Assembly: GCF_023898315.1 (NCBI RefSeq)
Contig: NC_064622.1
Location: 358,589,234-358,653,233, forward strand
Length of the DNA: 64,000 nucleotides
Reading direction: 5' to 3'
Origin: Schistocerca nitens
Lineage: Eukaryota; Arthropoda; Insecta; Orthoptera; Acrididae
Part shown: positions 19,997-30,596 of the stretch, in pieces
Layout: each line of letters opens with the position of its first letter
Position numbering within the stretch: position 1 is the first letter of the stretch
Notes under the pieces: generated by a model
Database searches by the model: none
Seen by the model: the letters and a program-made list of their open reading frames with translations, nothing else
What the model was told of the DNA's origin: nothing
Translations under genes and position numbers: made by a program

Positions 19997-20274
19997 TTTT
20001 TTCATTTACTAATTTGATATGCTATTGTGCATTACCATACTCACAGTCACTGTTAATATTACTGTGTCTTTCATTTAGCTATTAAGATCTACCATATTTT
20101 TAATGTAATTTTTTCTATACCTATTAATGTGTATTTTGTCTTATACCAGATATCCTCTTGCAAGAGGTACTTTTATGTATTCCTTTTGTATTATTTGTAA
20201 TAATTCTGACACGTCCTACATCCCTGCGAATGCCTCGCAGTATTGGATCTATGGGATATAAATAAATAAATAAA
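18855..20274 (+). mobile_element. LINE 'C', 5' truncated
   Basis: Starts within the RT at NKLSPVGIFCDLSKAFD and ends with a TAAATAAATAAATAAA tail (20259-20274). Related in its C-terminus and hairpin-like 3' end to the LINE at 10.7-15.8 kb. It lies inside LINE A, whose RT resumes near 20900. Confidence 0.75.
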
Positions 20275-20922
20275 GCCTATCTGGCTTTTCTCATAAACTT
20301 AGCCATGAAGGGAGGGATATGTTTCATTGGTAAAAATGGACAATCGTACAAAACCAATGATTCATACCATACCCACAATACCAGGAGGAAGATGGGCCTC
20401 CATTATGAATCAAAAAACCTTACTATTGTACAAAAAGGAGTCCATTACATGAGCTGCAAGGTGTTCAGTGCTCTCCCACCATCACTGAAATTACTTATCC
20501 ATGACCTTCCCAAATTTAAACAACAGCTCAAACAGTATTTATTAGATAATTCCTTCTATTCGGTAGAAGAATATTTCAGTAGAGTTAACTGTAATTGATT
20601 TTTTCATTTACTAATTTGATATGCTATTGTGCATTACCATACTCACAGTCACTGTTAATATTAGTGTGTCTTTCATTTAGCTATTAAGATCTACCATATT
20701 TTTAATGTAATTTTTTCTATACCTATTAATGTGTATTTTGTCTTATACCAGATATCCTCTTGCAAGAGGTACTTTTATGTATTCCTTTTGTATTATTTGT
20801 AATAATTCTGACACGTCCTACATCCCTGCGAATGCCTCGCAGTATTGGATCTATGGGATATAAATAAATAAATAAAGCCTATCTGGCTTTTCTCATAAAC
20901 TTAGCCATGAAGGAAGGGATAT
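19716..20922 (+). repeat. 602-bp tandem direct duplication
   Basis: 19716-20317 and 20318-20922 match at a constant offset of 602 with only a few differences (CATTTG/CATTGG, TTACTG/TTAGTG, GGGAGGG/GGAAGGG). The unit holds the last ~94 codons of LINE C, its 3' UTR and tail, plus about 45 bases of flanking LINE A (GCCTATCTGGCTTTTCTCAT). It therefore arose after LINE C inserted. Confidence 0.95.
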
Positions 20923-21505
20923 TCCCAGCGTGCTGTTTTAAAAATATAAAGTATCCCTATTTTTAAAGGACGCAGCAAGGAAGACCCTGGAAATTACCAA
21001 CCAGTAACTATTACACTTGTCTTATCTAAAATAATAAAATGTGTAACTATAGACAAAACAGTAACTTTTATAGAAAAATGCGACACTTTCAATGATGTAC
21101 AGCATGGGTATAGGAAGGGTAAATACACCAATAGCTGAATTTATTGTGTTTGGAACTAAGGTGTCAGATGAACACAAGAAAGTTTGTGGTATGTTTCTTG
21201 ATCTTTTAAAAAGCTTTTCATTGTGTAGCTGTGGCATATTATTAGAAAAGCTTAAATGCTGTTTATAAGAGGGATAGCAGCCGATATAAAATCATTCATG
21301 GAAAATAGAGAACATTGCAGGGAAATAAAACAAAATGTAAACAATACTATTAAAATGTGTACTCAAATTTTGAATTTTTTTTATATGCAATGCCTTGAGG
21401 ATCAGTGTTGGGCCTGCTACTTTTATTTTATACGTAAATGATGTGCTAAAAATAGTTGGTGGAAGAGTTGTCATGTATGAAGATAAAACTTCATTTGTTA
21501 TAAGC
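20878..21505 (+). mobile_element. old LINE 'A', piece 3 (RT remnant)
   Basis: Degenerate RT: an in-frame phrase AMKEGIFPACCF, DPGNYQPVTITLVLSKIIK (NYRPxxLxxxxSKI), NDVQHGYRKGKYTN, a motif-A-like stretch around 21190-21220, and FILYVNDVLKI followed by YEDKTSFVI where FADD is expected. It stops at about 21505 where the RNase H-bearing LINE begins. Many stops; the oldest element of this nest. Confidence 0.65.
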
Positions 21506-21509
21506 AGAT

Positions 21510-22396
21510 CAAGGCGTTGGGGCAGGGTTGTACGGGGTTCAGCCAAGACTGGAGAGCAGTATCTCTCTAGGGAAACTGGCCTCTGTATTCCAAGCTGAAA
21601 TTACTGCAATCAGGGCATGAGTGGAGGAGAATATGCATAGGTGCTACAATGATCGTAGCATCTACATCTATTCAGACAGCCAGGCAGCCCTGAAATCATT
21701 GGCAGCTCCTGCAACAAGATCTAAAATTGTTGCAGATTGCCACAGGGCTCTGGTGGAGCTAGGGGGAAGCAATAGGGTAAACCTAGTGTTGGTCCCTGGC
21801 CACTCAGGGATCTGTAGCAATGAACAAACTGATAGATTGGCTAGGATGGGGGCAACAACTCCATTTATTGGACGAACCTGTTTTGATAACCACCAAGGCT
21901 ATGATCAAATTAGAACTACAAAACTGGCTTAGGAAACAGCACGTAGGATGATGGACCAAGGTCCATAAACAAAAACATGGTAAGGTAATAATGCCCAAGC
22001 CGTGTTTTAAAAGAAGCTCTGTAATCCTGGGATTGAACAGGAAAGAGATCAAACTCATGACTGGACTGATGACCGGCCATGGGAACTTCAAAAAACACCT
22101 ACACACAATGGGTATAATGGAAGAGGACCCTAAATGTAGGATCTGTGATGAGGGTGAAGAAACTGCATCACACCTAATCTTTGAATGCATGGCATTGGAA
22201 AGTAAAAGATACGGAATCTTCGGGACAACTACACCTGAAGAAATTGTGTCTAACAAAAAACTGGTAGAGGGACTCCTTGCACTATTTAAGGGCACTGGTT
22301 GGCTTTACTAGATATACAGGGAGCAATAAACCTAGTTTCGTTGCAGGCAGTGGTGGGTTAGACCTAAGTTGTTTTAGCTCTCCTGTTAAAATCAAA
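21510..22396 (+). mobile_element. RNase H-bearing LINE, 3' part only
   Basis: Same family as 30549-35245, starting in the RNase H domain. The frame 21621-21932 gives IYIYSDSQAALKSLAAPATR and VPGHSGICSNEQTDRLARMG. The frame 21991-22311 gives the Cys-His end (CRICDEGEETASHLIFEC). The 3' UTR ends CCTGTTAAAATCAAATCA. It is broken by small shifts near 21600, 21880 and 21970. Confidence 0.85.
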
Positions 22397-22722
22397 TCAA
22401 TACCCCGCGTGGTGTAAGGCTACCTACTCAGGGATGTTGCCTGGTATCCCTGAGGCTCCATTTGCAACACATCTTCCCATGTGCCATGCACTCCTCGGCA
22501 CAGATCACAACACACCTTGGGTTGAGAAAGGAAATTGCGTGGGACTAGGAGTGGAGAGGGAAGATGGGACATTATGGGACACTCTTAGTCTGATCCATCA
22601 GCTGAGGCCTTTCTGACAGTAGGTCCTCCAACTTTGGCATAGCCCTAAGCTTCACGTGGATACTCAAGCCTCTCCACCTGCACAGACAGTGCTTCGTCAA
22701 AGTGGTGTCCCCTGGAGATGAA
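22397..22722 (+). repeat. 330-bp 'ATACCCCGC' module, lone copy
   Basis: About 330 bases strongly similar to 30222-30548, starting ATACCCCGCGTGG and containing TTCCCATGTGCCATGCACTC. It follows directly after the 3' tail of a LINE of the same family. It has no credible ORF. It is either the 5' UTR of a second, otherwise missing copy or an independent module. Confidence 0.75.
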
Positions 22723-22783
22723 TCCCATCATGTACTGGTGCTGCTACTTGCAGTGTGGTATCAGTTGCCTGAGACTGCAGTCT

Positions 22784-22786
<3 letters not shown>

Positions 22787-22834
<48 letters not shown>
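22787..22834. repeat. (GT)24 microsatellite
   Basis: Uninterrupted dinucleotide repeat of 48 bases directly after the lone module. Confidence 0.97.
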
Positions 22835-22838
<4 letters not shown>

Positions 22839-23001
22839 AGTGATCGAATTGCTAAAAATGTGTACAAGATCAATGGATTTTTAATGGTAACAGAGGAGGG
22901 GTTCATGATAATGTGTACAAATGAATGGTTGTAAACACTGGCAAGTTGTCTGTAGATGATGGTCATTCACATCCATTTGTCCCAATATGAACAAGACTTA
23001 A

Positions 23002-24098
23002 CCCTTTCATCGTTGTTGGGACACATATGTCCCACTAATTTAAGACATAATTTAAAACACTGGGAGATGAGTTGCATACTTCTGCATAGTCCTGCCATCT
23101 GTTGGCAGCCCTTCTGAACTCAGAAAAAAATTAAGGTGCATGAATTCTCATTGTATAGAAGGCTACGACTCTTAAAATGGGCTGTCACATGAGTTTCCAC
23201 TGTTTCTTGTGTCTCAAAATGGTTTTGTTGTTTTCTTGCTACTAAAAATGTCTTAAGTATGTATTTTTGCCATCTTATGTTTCTTAGATGTTTACGAACA
23301 ATAACTACACTTTTTAAAACTCATTTTACTTCTAAAGCTTTTTTTCGGTGTATTTACAATATGTAAGATGCATGTGGCCCAGTGACCATTGTGTGGCCCT
23401 GTAGTGCCTTTATGTTGCGATATTGTAGTACACATATTTCAAAGCCATACACTATTTTCTGTAAATCTTGGTGCTAAAAAGCACAGCATGTGGTTCACAA
23501 CAATTACCTATAATTTTAATTACAGAAGCCGAGAGTCAACGAAATCTGTTTTTTTTTTTTTTATTTTCACTGCCAGATAACCCAGAAGACCCATAAACTG
23601 AAGCTGATAACAATGACATTTATGAAGATATTTCATTTTGTGATCATTTGTCTACTCCAAGCACCTCACTAGAAACACGCACAGACAGTGTTATAGAACA
23701 GATTGGTACAAATAATATATTGATTTGTTGATAGAGGAAAACATCAGTGTTGCAAGTAAACTGAAGTGAATTATGATCAAAATGATGAAACTGGTGAGTC
23801 TGTAGATTCTGACTTGGATGAAAATTTAACACATTTCAAATGACTAAATTTACCTTCGGTGCTTGAACCAAAACCAACAACAAACTTCACTTTGACAGAC
23901 AATGGATTTGTGTATTTTGAAAAATTATTTGATGATTCTTTCATGCATAAGATCTGCTTTCAAACAAATCTGTATACCAAACAGAAGAATAGTGCACAAT
24001 GGAAAGAGCTCACAGATCAGGAACTAAAAGCCATTCTGGGCATGGTAACAGTAATGGGTATTCATCGGTTACCTGAAGCAGCCAGTTACTATATCTAA
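23002..24098 (+). mobile_element. piggyBac-like transposon, truncated
   Basis: A TTAA (22998-23001) is followed by CCCTTTCATCGTTGTTGGGA, as expected of a piggyBac left end, with a near-palindrome GGGACACATATGTCCC just inside. The frame 23859-24098 encodes FEKLFDDSFMHKICFQTNLY and LKAILGMVTVMGIHRLPEAA, the conserved N-terminal core of piggyBac transposases. An acidic N-terminal region lies upstream in broken frames. The catalytic part and right end are missing after 24098. Confidence 0.75.
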
Positions 24099-24590
24099 AT
24101 GTAAATGTACTTGTCCAGACTGGGCAGGAAAATCGACCATTGGCCCAACAGGACAGGCATCCTGTGCTGTCTCAGAGTTATCATCAGCATTGGGTAGCAC
24201 CTCGTACCTGTTGCTAAGACGTAGGGAGCCAGCCGCATAGCCTGCTTCCTCTTTCACCTTCTGCCCGGTGACATGTGAACGCAGCACTGTCTGCCACCCA
24301 CTCTAAAGTGAGGATGGACCGGTCAGATGTTGCATATCAGAAGCCACAGCACTGTCCGGGTCAGCAGCAGATCCCAGTGGCACCAAATGTGTCACAGGTC
24401 TCGTCACTGGTGCTATAACATCACCTAAACTTTGAGCATTAGCTAGAAGCTTGTCAACAGTAGCCAATGCAGCTTCCAGGTGTTTACGGACAGCAGCGAA
24501 CTGTCCTTGTATCTTCTCACAAGAAGCACAGACCATAGCCATACCGTACTGTGTATAAAATAGATATAAGGTCTCAAATGGCACTACTGA
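24069..24590 (-). pseudogene. retroelement-like fragment of uncertain type
   Basis: Minus-strand frames 24303-24584 (FAAVRKHLEAALATVDKLLA) and 24069-24287 (NRYEVLPNADDNSETAQDAC). An N-R-Y-E-x-L followed by acidic residues is seen at the start of many retroelement gag/ORF1 proteins. It may belong to the gypsy-like remnant to the right. Function is not assigned. Confidence 0.3.
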
Positions 24591-24701
24591 GTTTGAAAAT
24601 ATACCAGATGAGAATAAAGTAACACTAAAAGTTGCTGTGCAGATTTCTCACTGTATTCTGAGACCGCAAGCCATCAAACAGAAACAAATTTCTCTACCGA
24701 A

Positions 24702-24720
24702 GGGGGGGGGGGGGGGGGGG
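24702..24720. repeat. 19-base G homopolymer
   Basis: Uninterrupted G run, one of three long poly(G) tracts in the window (36602-36615, 39150-39168). Confidence 0.95.
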
Positions 24721-24729
24721 TTGGTTAAG

Positions 24730-25560
24730 ACATAATATAGCTCAACTCAGTTGATTGACACCTTGGTCAGTGGCCGTTGTGCTCTGTGTTGAGCGTTCTC
24801 TCACTGTGGGTGATGATATGGTGCAGACTGAGTAGGACAGCCGAAATGGTGGCTGCACCATGCCGGTGTGTAGCACGATGTGTGTAAAGTGCCACAGATT
24901 GGTGTGCCCGATTACTTTACTGGTGCCATGCCGTGCTGGTGAGTGTGGTTGAGGAGGGCTGTGTGGGTGCAAAGCTTTCTGCCAATGGTGGGGCTGAAGC
25001 ATCATGAAACAGTATTACTTTCTTCACAAAATCACCAGGGATGGTGAGAGGTTGTCTGGAAAAAAGGTTGGTCAGTGAGGCACTGACCTCTTCTCTCAGT
25101 ATTACTGGAAGGCCAAGGAGTACCAGCCACAGTGTTTCCATCCACTCTATGTTGTGGCAAGTTAGAGAGGCTTTCTGTGTTCAACAGAGTCACTTGACCA
25201 TAACATTAGATGCTCAGTTGTAGCTGGTGGTTCTGTGCAATTGCGTGCCACTCAGTCGGGCGATGTGTGTGAACAGTGCGCAGTTGAACTGACAGCTATG
25301 TTCCATTGTGATATGAGTGGGGCAGCTGAAGCATGCCAACCAGATGTTGATGAAGGCAGTAGTGACAGTCTGGTGATTAGCACTATGAGTGTTGCCTCGA
25401 GCCAACGAGTGAACCAGTCTCACATAGTCAATGAGCAACTCTTGCCATGGAAAAGGGGCAGTGGGCCCTGATGTCCATGTGGACGTGTGCAAAATGGCGT
25501 GTTGCATCAGAGAACGTGCTGATGGGTGCATGAGTGGACTGGTGTTGTTATGCTCTCGAA
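24730..25560 (-). pseudogene. Ty3/gypsy integrase remnant
   Basis: The minus-strand frame 25214-25531 gives PFPWQELLIDYVRLVHSLAR (usual D(I)VGPLP), HQTVTTAFINIWLACFSCPT, HITMEHSCQFNCALF (usual TDQGxQFxSxLF) and ARLSGTQLHRTTSYN (the LCGxxRxRTTxYHP block). Frames 24917-25141 and 24742-25005 add WLVLLGLPVILREEVSASL, an FVHKDL/CTHVFLR-like stretch and the TVSIDRxKPAY-like end. The order is that of the integrase core and C-terminal domain. The catalytic acids are largely substituted. No LTR was found. Confidence 0.75.
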
Positions 25561-26224
25561 AGTAGGTCCTACTTATGTATTAGAGAGATTATTATTAAGT
25601 TACATTAAATGAAACTTTAAATATTTTAATGTAGTAACAGCAATCAACATTTTTCTTAATCATGCTTTAGCTACGTAGTTTTTATTTCAAAAATCGTGTA
25701 CAGCCACAGTTTCTGTACTACTGTGCTCCAATTGTCACCCTGTTAATACACAGTATGAAAATGGCTGAGGCTGCTTCCTGCTCCATAGTGAAACGTGGGT
25801 ATGGAAAGTGGTTAAAAAGTGCCAATAAATAGGTTTTTCTTGATGTTTTTCATAAATTTACAGAAATAATTTGCTTTGAAGTTTTCCAATGGACTATATT
25901 TCATCCACTTGAGATAGAAATACACATTGTATTTGTAAGGATAGTAGAATCACTAGTGTCAGGTGCAATTCATGGATTGCTGGTTCAAATCTCGCCTCGG
26001 TCATCCTTTTTTTTTTTTTTTTTTTTTAAGTAAATACATCTCATAGTTGTAAAATTCAAAAACATTTTTTATGTGCAATGCATGTCTTCTTGTTTCTAAT
26101 TATACATTGCACGCAAAATTCCTGTTTTCATTTGAAATATAAATTCTTAATGGGAGATGGCATCAGTCTTGCACTGATGTCTTTATAATTCCATGTATAT
26201 CTCTGTCATTTTTTGTTCAATCTC
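25561..26224. other. spacer; weak tRNA-like trace with T tract
   Basis: No gene is seen. Bases about 25945-26008 read TTGCTGGTTCAAATCTCGCC (B-box-like) followed by a 23-base T run, which would suit a RNA polymerase III transcript, but the T stem does not pair well. Confidence 0.35.
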
Positions 26225-26362
26225 ATCGAAATTTTGCGCACTTATGTATAGGGATCCAATACGGTTTAAACAATTTTTACATAATTGTTAACTGGTACAA
26301 TGGGGCGTACCGTCTGCCGTGCATCTCACAGTGTTTTGCAGTGTGTAAATGTAGATTGTTCT
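26225..26362 (+). mobile_element. CR1-like LINE 3'-tail fragment
   Basis: ACAATGGGGCGTACCGTCTG ... TTTGCAGTGTGTAAATGTAG matches the 3' end seen at 4690-4780 and 46245-46316. Only the last ~100 bases are preserved. Confidence 0.65.
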
Positions 26363-26369
26363 TTCATAT

Positions 26370-28311
26370 TTAGAGAAGCTTGCTTTTGAAGTCACCTGTT
26401 GAAACAGTGAACCAAACGATGTCCCCCGTACGGTGTCGAACTGTTTTCTCCCACTGCTGCCTACTTCCAATTATTATATTGTAAGGCTTGTCAAAGCAGT
26501 TAGGAGTTATTATATAGTCAGCGGGCATTTCCCCAGCCATTCCTATATTTACCTCACTCACTATGTTAGTGTGTGATTCTGGATATCCAAATGAGACCCA
26601 GTTTTGGCCAATTTTAAGTCTGTATGCCCCAGCTGCTGCTTCCATCTTAACCCAAAGGTGAAGTGGAGGCATGTCCAGCATGGCTTCCATTCCAGCGGTT
26701 GGTGTGCTGCTAATTCTGCCCGTTATGGCTAAGCAGGCCAATCTCTGCACCCTAGCACTTGAGCAGCAACCCGCTGTTCTACCTTCTTCCACCACACTAC
26801 GGCCCCATAGGAAATCCTAGGTCTAACCACTGTGGCGTATATCCAGGGCATACCTCTGGGGCTTAAGCCCCAGTTTTTGCCACAAGCCCTCCTAGTACTC
26901 ACTAAAGTGCTTTTTGCTTTGGAGCAGATACTCTTAATATGAGGGGTCCAAGTTGGCTTCTCATCCAAGGTTAGGCCTAGATATTTCACTGTCCCCTTCA
27001 CAGGTAGATTTTCATCAAGGAGCTTTAGATTCCAACTTGCATGCTGAATATGTCTCTTTGTAAATGGCACCACAACAGCCTTCTTAGGATTAACTCTCAG
27101 ATCCTGATTATGCACCAATTTTGCGCAACATCCAACCCTCCTTGTGCCATATTCCTAACTGTATCAGTGAATTTGCCAAGTATTACTATGACAAGGTCAT
27201 CTGCGTATGCTTGGCAGAAGCATTGTCTGGAATTTAGTTCCTCAATGAGTTCGTTCACCTCTAGATTCCACAATAGAGGGGACAAAACTCCTCCTTGTGG
27301 GCAGCCTCTAGTGGTCTTAATTACCATCTTTTCATTCATCACGGTATCCCCTACCTTCCTTCCACTAAGCATGGCTCTGGTCCACCTACATATAGTGGTC
27401 CCCAGGTCAGGCACCTCTGCTGCCCTTACCATGAAATTGAAGGTCGTGTTACTGAAGGCCCCCTCGATATCCAGGAAGATGCAGAAGGCTATTTATTGGA
27501 AGTGAAGTGCCTTCTCCACCCTCCCAACAAGTTGGCGGAGAGCTGTCTCACATTATTTACCTGGTTGGTATGCATGTTGGTTCAGTTGTAGAGGGACTCT
27601 ACATAGCCTCCTCTCCTCAACGTGTACATTAACCAGTTTTTCCAGCGTTTTGAGAATGAAGGAGGACAGGCTGATTGGTCTCATATCCTTGGCCTTGGTA
27701 TGATCAATTCTCCCTGGCTTTGGAATGAAGACAACCTTCACTGCCCTCCAAACATTGGGAATGATTCCTACTGCTAAGCTAACCCTAAATAGCCTGCATA
27801 GGATTTTTATAAGCTTTCCTCCTGCCTGTTGCAGGAGAGCTGGAAAAATTCCATCTGTGCCAGGTGACTTGAAAGGCTGGAATGTTCCCACTGCCCACTG
27901 TATTTTGTTGAAGTTCACACACTCCTTGGCCGATTCCCAGTCCTCTCTTAGAGTATCTGAGAACTGTTGTCTCTCTGGGGTCACATACTGGTCGGTGTTA
28001 GCCGGCAGAGCATATTGAGGAAAGTGAGTTTTGAGGAGCAATTCCAGGATCTCATGTGCTGTCTTTGTATATTCCCAATCCTACTTCCTCAACGTACCTC
28101 CTGGGTTAGTTGGTACTCTAGTGAGAATCCTGTGAAGTCTGGCTTGTGCAGCCATGCCTTCCCCTTCCTCACAGAATGCCTTCCAGGATGCCTCCATTGC
28201 TTGTCTTATTGCAAGGTTGTAACTGACAAGGGCCTCACGATATTTAGCCCATTGTCCTTTGTGTCTCTCAATATTAAACAGTCTCTGTACCTGTTTTCTT
28301 TGCGTTACCAA
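26370..28311 (-). pseudogene. LINE reverse transcriptase (left copy)
   Basis: The RT passes through frames 28081-28311 (linker), 27553-28041 (FKSPGTDGIFPALLQ, VVFIPKPGR, MRPISLSSFILKTLEKL), 27097-27432 (GCPQGGVLSPLLWNLEVNEL and YADDLVIVI, catalytic Asp-Asp intact), 26729-27118 (KYLGLTLDEKPTWTPHIKSI) and 26370-26795. Motif A reads IFLDIEGAFSNT at about 27460. A TAA at 27493-27495 directly before it is shared with the right copy. A second stop (27553) is private. It cannot give full-length protein. Confidence 0.85.
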
Positions 28312-28377
28312 TTTGTTATTCCACCAAGGAACACTCCTGTTTGTGCACTTCCTGGTGATTGTGCAGTTATCCTGATA

Positions 28378-29175
28378 TTAAGTCACTATGGCAGAGGTAA
28401 CAGCCTCTGCTACTTCCTCAAATTCTACTGGTTTCCTTATCGTGGTTTTAATTTCCGATAAGCCTAAGTCAAGGTCCCTCCTATATGTCTCCCAGTCTGT
28501 TTTCCTGGGATTTCTATAAGTCATGGTCTGTCTGATTCCCATTTGAACCTTAAATTTAATGTACATGTGGTCCGATGAGGATGGCTCCAACACCACATGC
28601 CATTGTTTGACATAGCTACCCATCATCATGGAACCAAAAGTTATGTCAATTACTTCTTCCCTTCTGCTATTCCTTAATGTAGGTTCATTGCCCCTATCCA
28701 GGACCTCTAAGTTGTTAGCTAAGAAGAATTCAAGAAGGTACTCACCTCTACTATTGGTTTCCTTGCTGCCCCACACTAGGTTGTGGGCATTGGCGTCGCA
28801 ACCCACCAGCAGTTGGTCTCCTTGCCGATGGCTAGTCTCTACCAGTCTCGTCACCTCCAAGGGAGGGGGAGAACTGTCTTCATAAGGAAGGTATGCTGAG
28901 GCCAAGACAATTTCCCCCATGATACCTTCCTCACATTGCTGCATTTTGATGGTCACTAAGTCCCTAGAGCAGAAATCCATCATTGGCATGAAAGAAATGC
29001 TGTTTCTAACATAGATGCATGTTCTAGAGTTTCTTAGATTTCTAGCATAGATCAGCTTACCTCCAGTGCCTCCGAGGCCCCCGATACACCCCCTTTGTAT
29101 AAATAGGGTTCTTGTATCAGGGTCACGTCCACTTCCTGTCTCTACAGGCAGCGGCTCAGGGCAGCAGAGGCCCAT
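28378..29175 (-). pseudogene. LINE endonuclease (left copy)
   Basis: An open 265-codon frame of an apurinic-like endonuclease: GGKLIYARNLRNSRTCIYVR, ASAYLPYEDSSPPPLEV, LLVGCDANAHNLVWGSKETN (metal-binding Asp/Asn, His box), VIDITFGS, and LEPSSSDHMYIKF with the catalytic SDH. It stops at 28378 (TAA) just where the right copy reads on (VTSYQDN), so the stop is a lesion of this copy. Upstream the link to ORF1 needs a shift. Confidence 0.8.
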
Positions 29176-29179
29176 TTAC

Positions 29180-30177
29180 TGTGCTCTAGATTAATCTTCA
29201 GCACCTCCAGGCTCCATCTTACTGCCATCCTTGAGGTCCTTGAGAACCCTGACGGTGACCTGCAAGAACCCTAAAAACAGTTTCAGGTCCTGCTCCCGCA
29301 TCACCAACCTCCACCACCAGGGTTCGTCCTTCCGGAGCAACCTTCTGGTTAATCACCCTCCAGTCTTCTGTCTGGACTTTTGGGTTCTGGGCCCCTATTT
29401 TCCCGAACAGAGTCTTGGGAAAGACTTCATTAAGCATCTTTGGTATCCATATTGACACCTTTGCAGTCTTAAGAAGCTCCGCTGCCATCTTGACCAGCAG
29501 CTTCGCATCTTCCCATGGGGATATCATGGGCACCTTGTCCTTAAGCCATTCTACTGTGTGCACCCCCTCACAGACAAAAATGAGTGCACCACGGTCTAGA
29601 TAGACCCTCCTGAAGTTGGGACCTGGGCCAGTGTCCCCCCAATCTTTTCAAAGAGGGCCATCCGTACTAGTTCCTCCTGCTGCGAGGTAATGGCCACCAG
29701 TGGATAACTTTCCTGGATAACTGCCATCCTAAAAACTGAGACTATAGGTCTGTTTCCCTATTTCTTGCCTCAGTTTTTTCTGGACTCGCTTATCCAGGGA
29801 GGAGGGAGTCTTCGATTCCTCCCTTATCTGCTTACTACCTGTCTTTGACATTGTGGGGGTCTGCGTGTCCCCTTCAACCTGAGACAGTTTTTTCCTGGGG
29901 TCTTGGGTTCTTGTCCCTTTACTTTCCTCCATTTGTGTTTAGGAAGCCATTCTTTTCCTTCCTTTTCCCTCTGTTCCCTGAGTAGCTTCCACCTTTGGGC
30001 CCCAGACAAGCCTTTGATCTTAATCTGGTCTAGCTTCTCGGGTACAGTTCCCACTTCTGGCTAAGGTCTAGACCCTGATTCAGTAGTGGAAGTGCCTTCC
30101 ATTGGTTCAGTCCCCGATGTTTGGGTATCTGAGGTCTCAATTTGCCCCTCAGTTTCTTTTTCTGTAATCATGTCCAT
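29180..30177 (-). pseudogene. LINE ORF1 with DUF4780-like domain (left copy)
   Basis: Starts at ATG (30177) as MDMITEKET, the same start as the right copy. A hydrophilic basic region follows (frame 29824-30054: KLDQIKIKGLSGAQRWKLLR). The DUF4780-like domain is in the frame 29219-29563: VEWLKDKVPMISPWEDAKLL, KIGAQNPKVQTEDWRVINQK, GRTLVVEV. That domain is known from arthropod retrotransposon ORFs; its role is not established, though an RNA-binding role for LINE ORF1 is usual. Several shifts (near 29560-29730 and 29930) break it. Confidence 0.7.
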
Positions 30178-30221
30178 GTCGGTCCCATGAGATTTGGGGA
30201 TCTAGAAGGTTCACACCACAA

Positions 30222-30548
30222 ATACCCCGCACGGTGGAAGGCTAATTACTCAGGGAGGTTGCCCGGTATCCCTTAGGCTCCATTTGCGACACATCTTCCC
30301 ATGTGCCATGCACCCCTCGGCACAGATCGCATCACAGCTTGGGTTGGGTCAGGGAATAGGGTAGGACTAGGAGTGGATAGGGAAGAAGGGACGTTGTGGG
30401 ACACTCTGATTCATCGGCTGAGGCCTTTCCAGCAGTAGGTCCTCTACCTTCGGCATAACCCTCAGCTTCCCGCGAATACGCAAGCCTCTCCACCCAAGCG
30501 GACAGTGCTTCTTCAAGGTGGTGTCTCCCGGAGAGGCGCGGGGTATTC
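30222..30548 (+). repeat. central 330-bp module between head-to-head LINEs
   Basis: Bounded by ATACCCCGC (left) and its inverse GCGGGGTAT (right). The same module follows a LINE at 22397-22722 in the same orientation. By position it is the 5' UTR of the plus-strand LINE starting at 30549. The minus-strand LINE starts at the other boundary with the same GCGGGGTATT-type junction sequence. No open frame is seen; GC content is higher than in its surroundings. Confidence 0.8.
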
Positions 30549-30596
30549 GTGGAGTGGTGGACTGTGTAGATCTACAAATCTCGTGGAACCAATATG

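Larger units (their letters stand above)
26397..30229 (-). mobile_element. DUF4780/EN/RT LINE, left copy, 3' truncated
   Basis: Minus-strand copy of the family also present at 30549-35245 and 21510-22396. It keeps ORF1, the endonuclease, RT and the start of the RNase H linker, then breaks at about 26397 (GDIVWFT..), losing RNase H and the 3' UTR. The clade (I/Jockey/LOA-like) is inferred from EN, RT and RNase H order. At its 5' end it abuts the module at 30222-30548. Confidence 0.85.

Noticed and set aside
21804-22295. Long minus-strand frame (163 codons)
   Set aside because: Shadow of the RNase H and Cys-His region on the plus strand; the same shadow appears at 34500-35036.
25945-26030. tRNA gene or pseudogene ending in a T tract
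   Set aside because: A B-box-like sequence and T run are present, but the T stem does not pair and no acceptor stem is visible; noted as a weak trace only.
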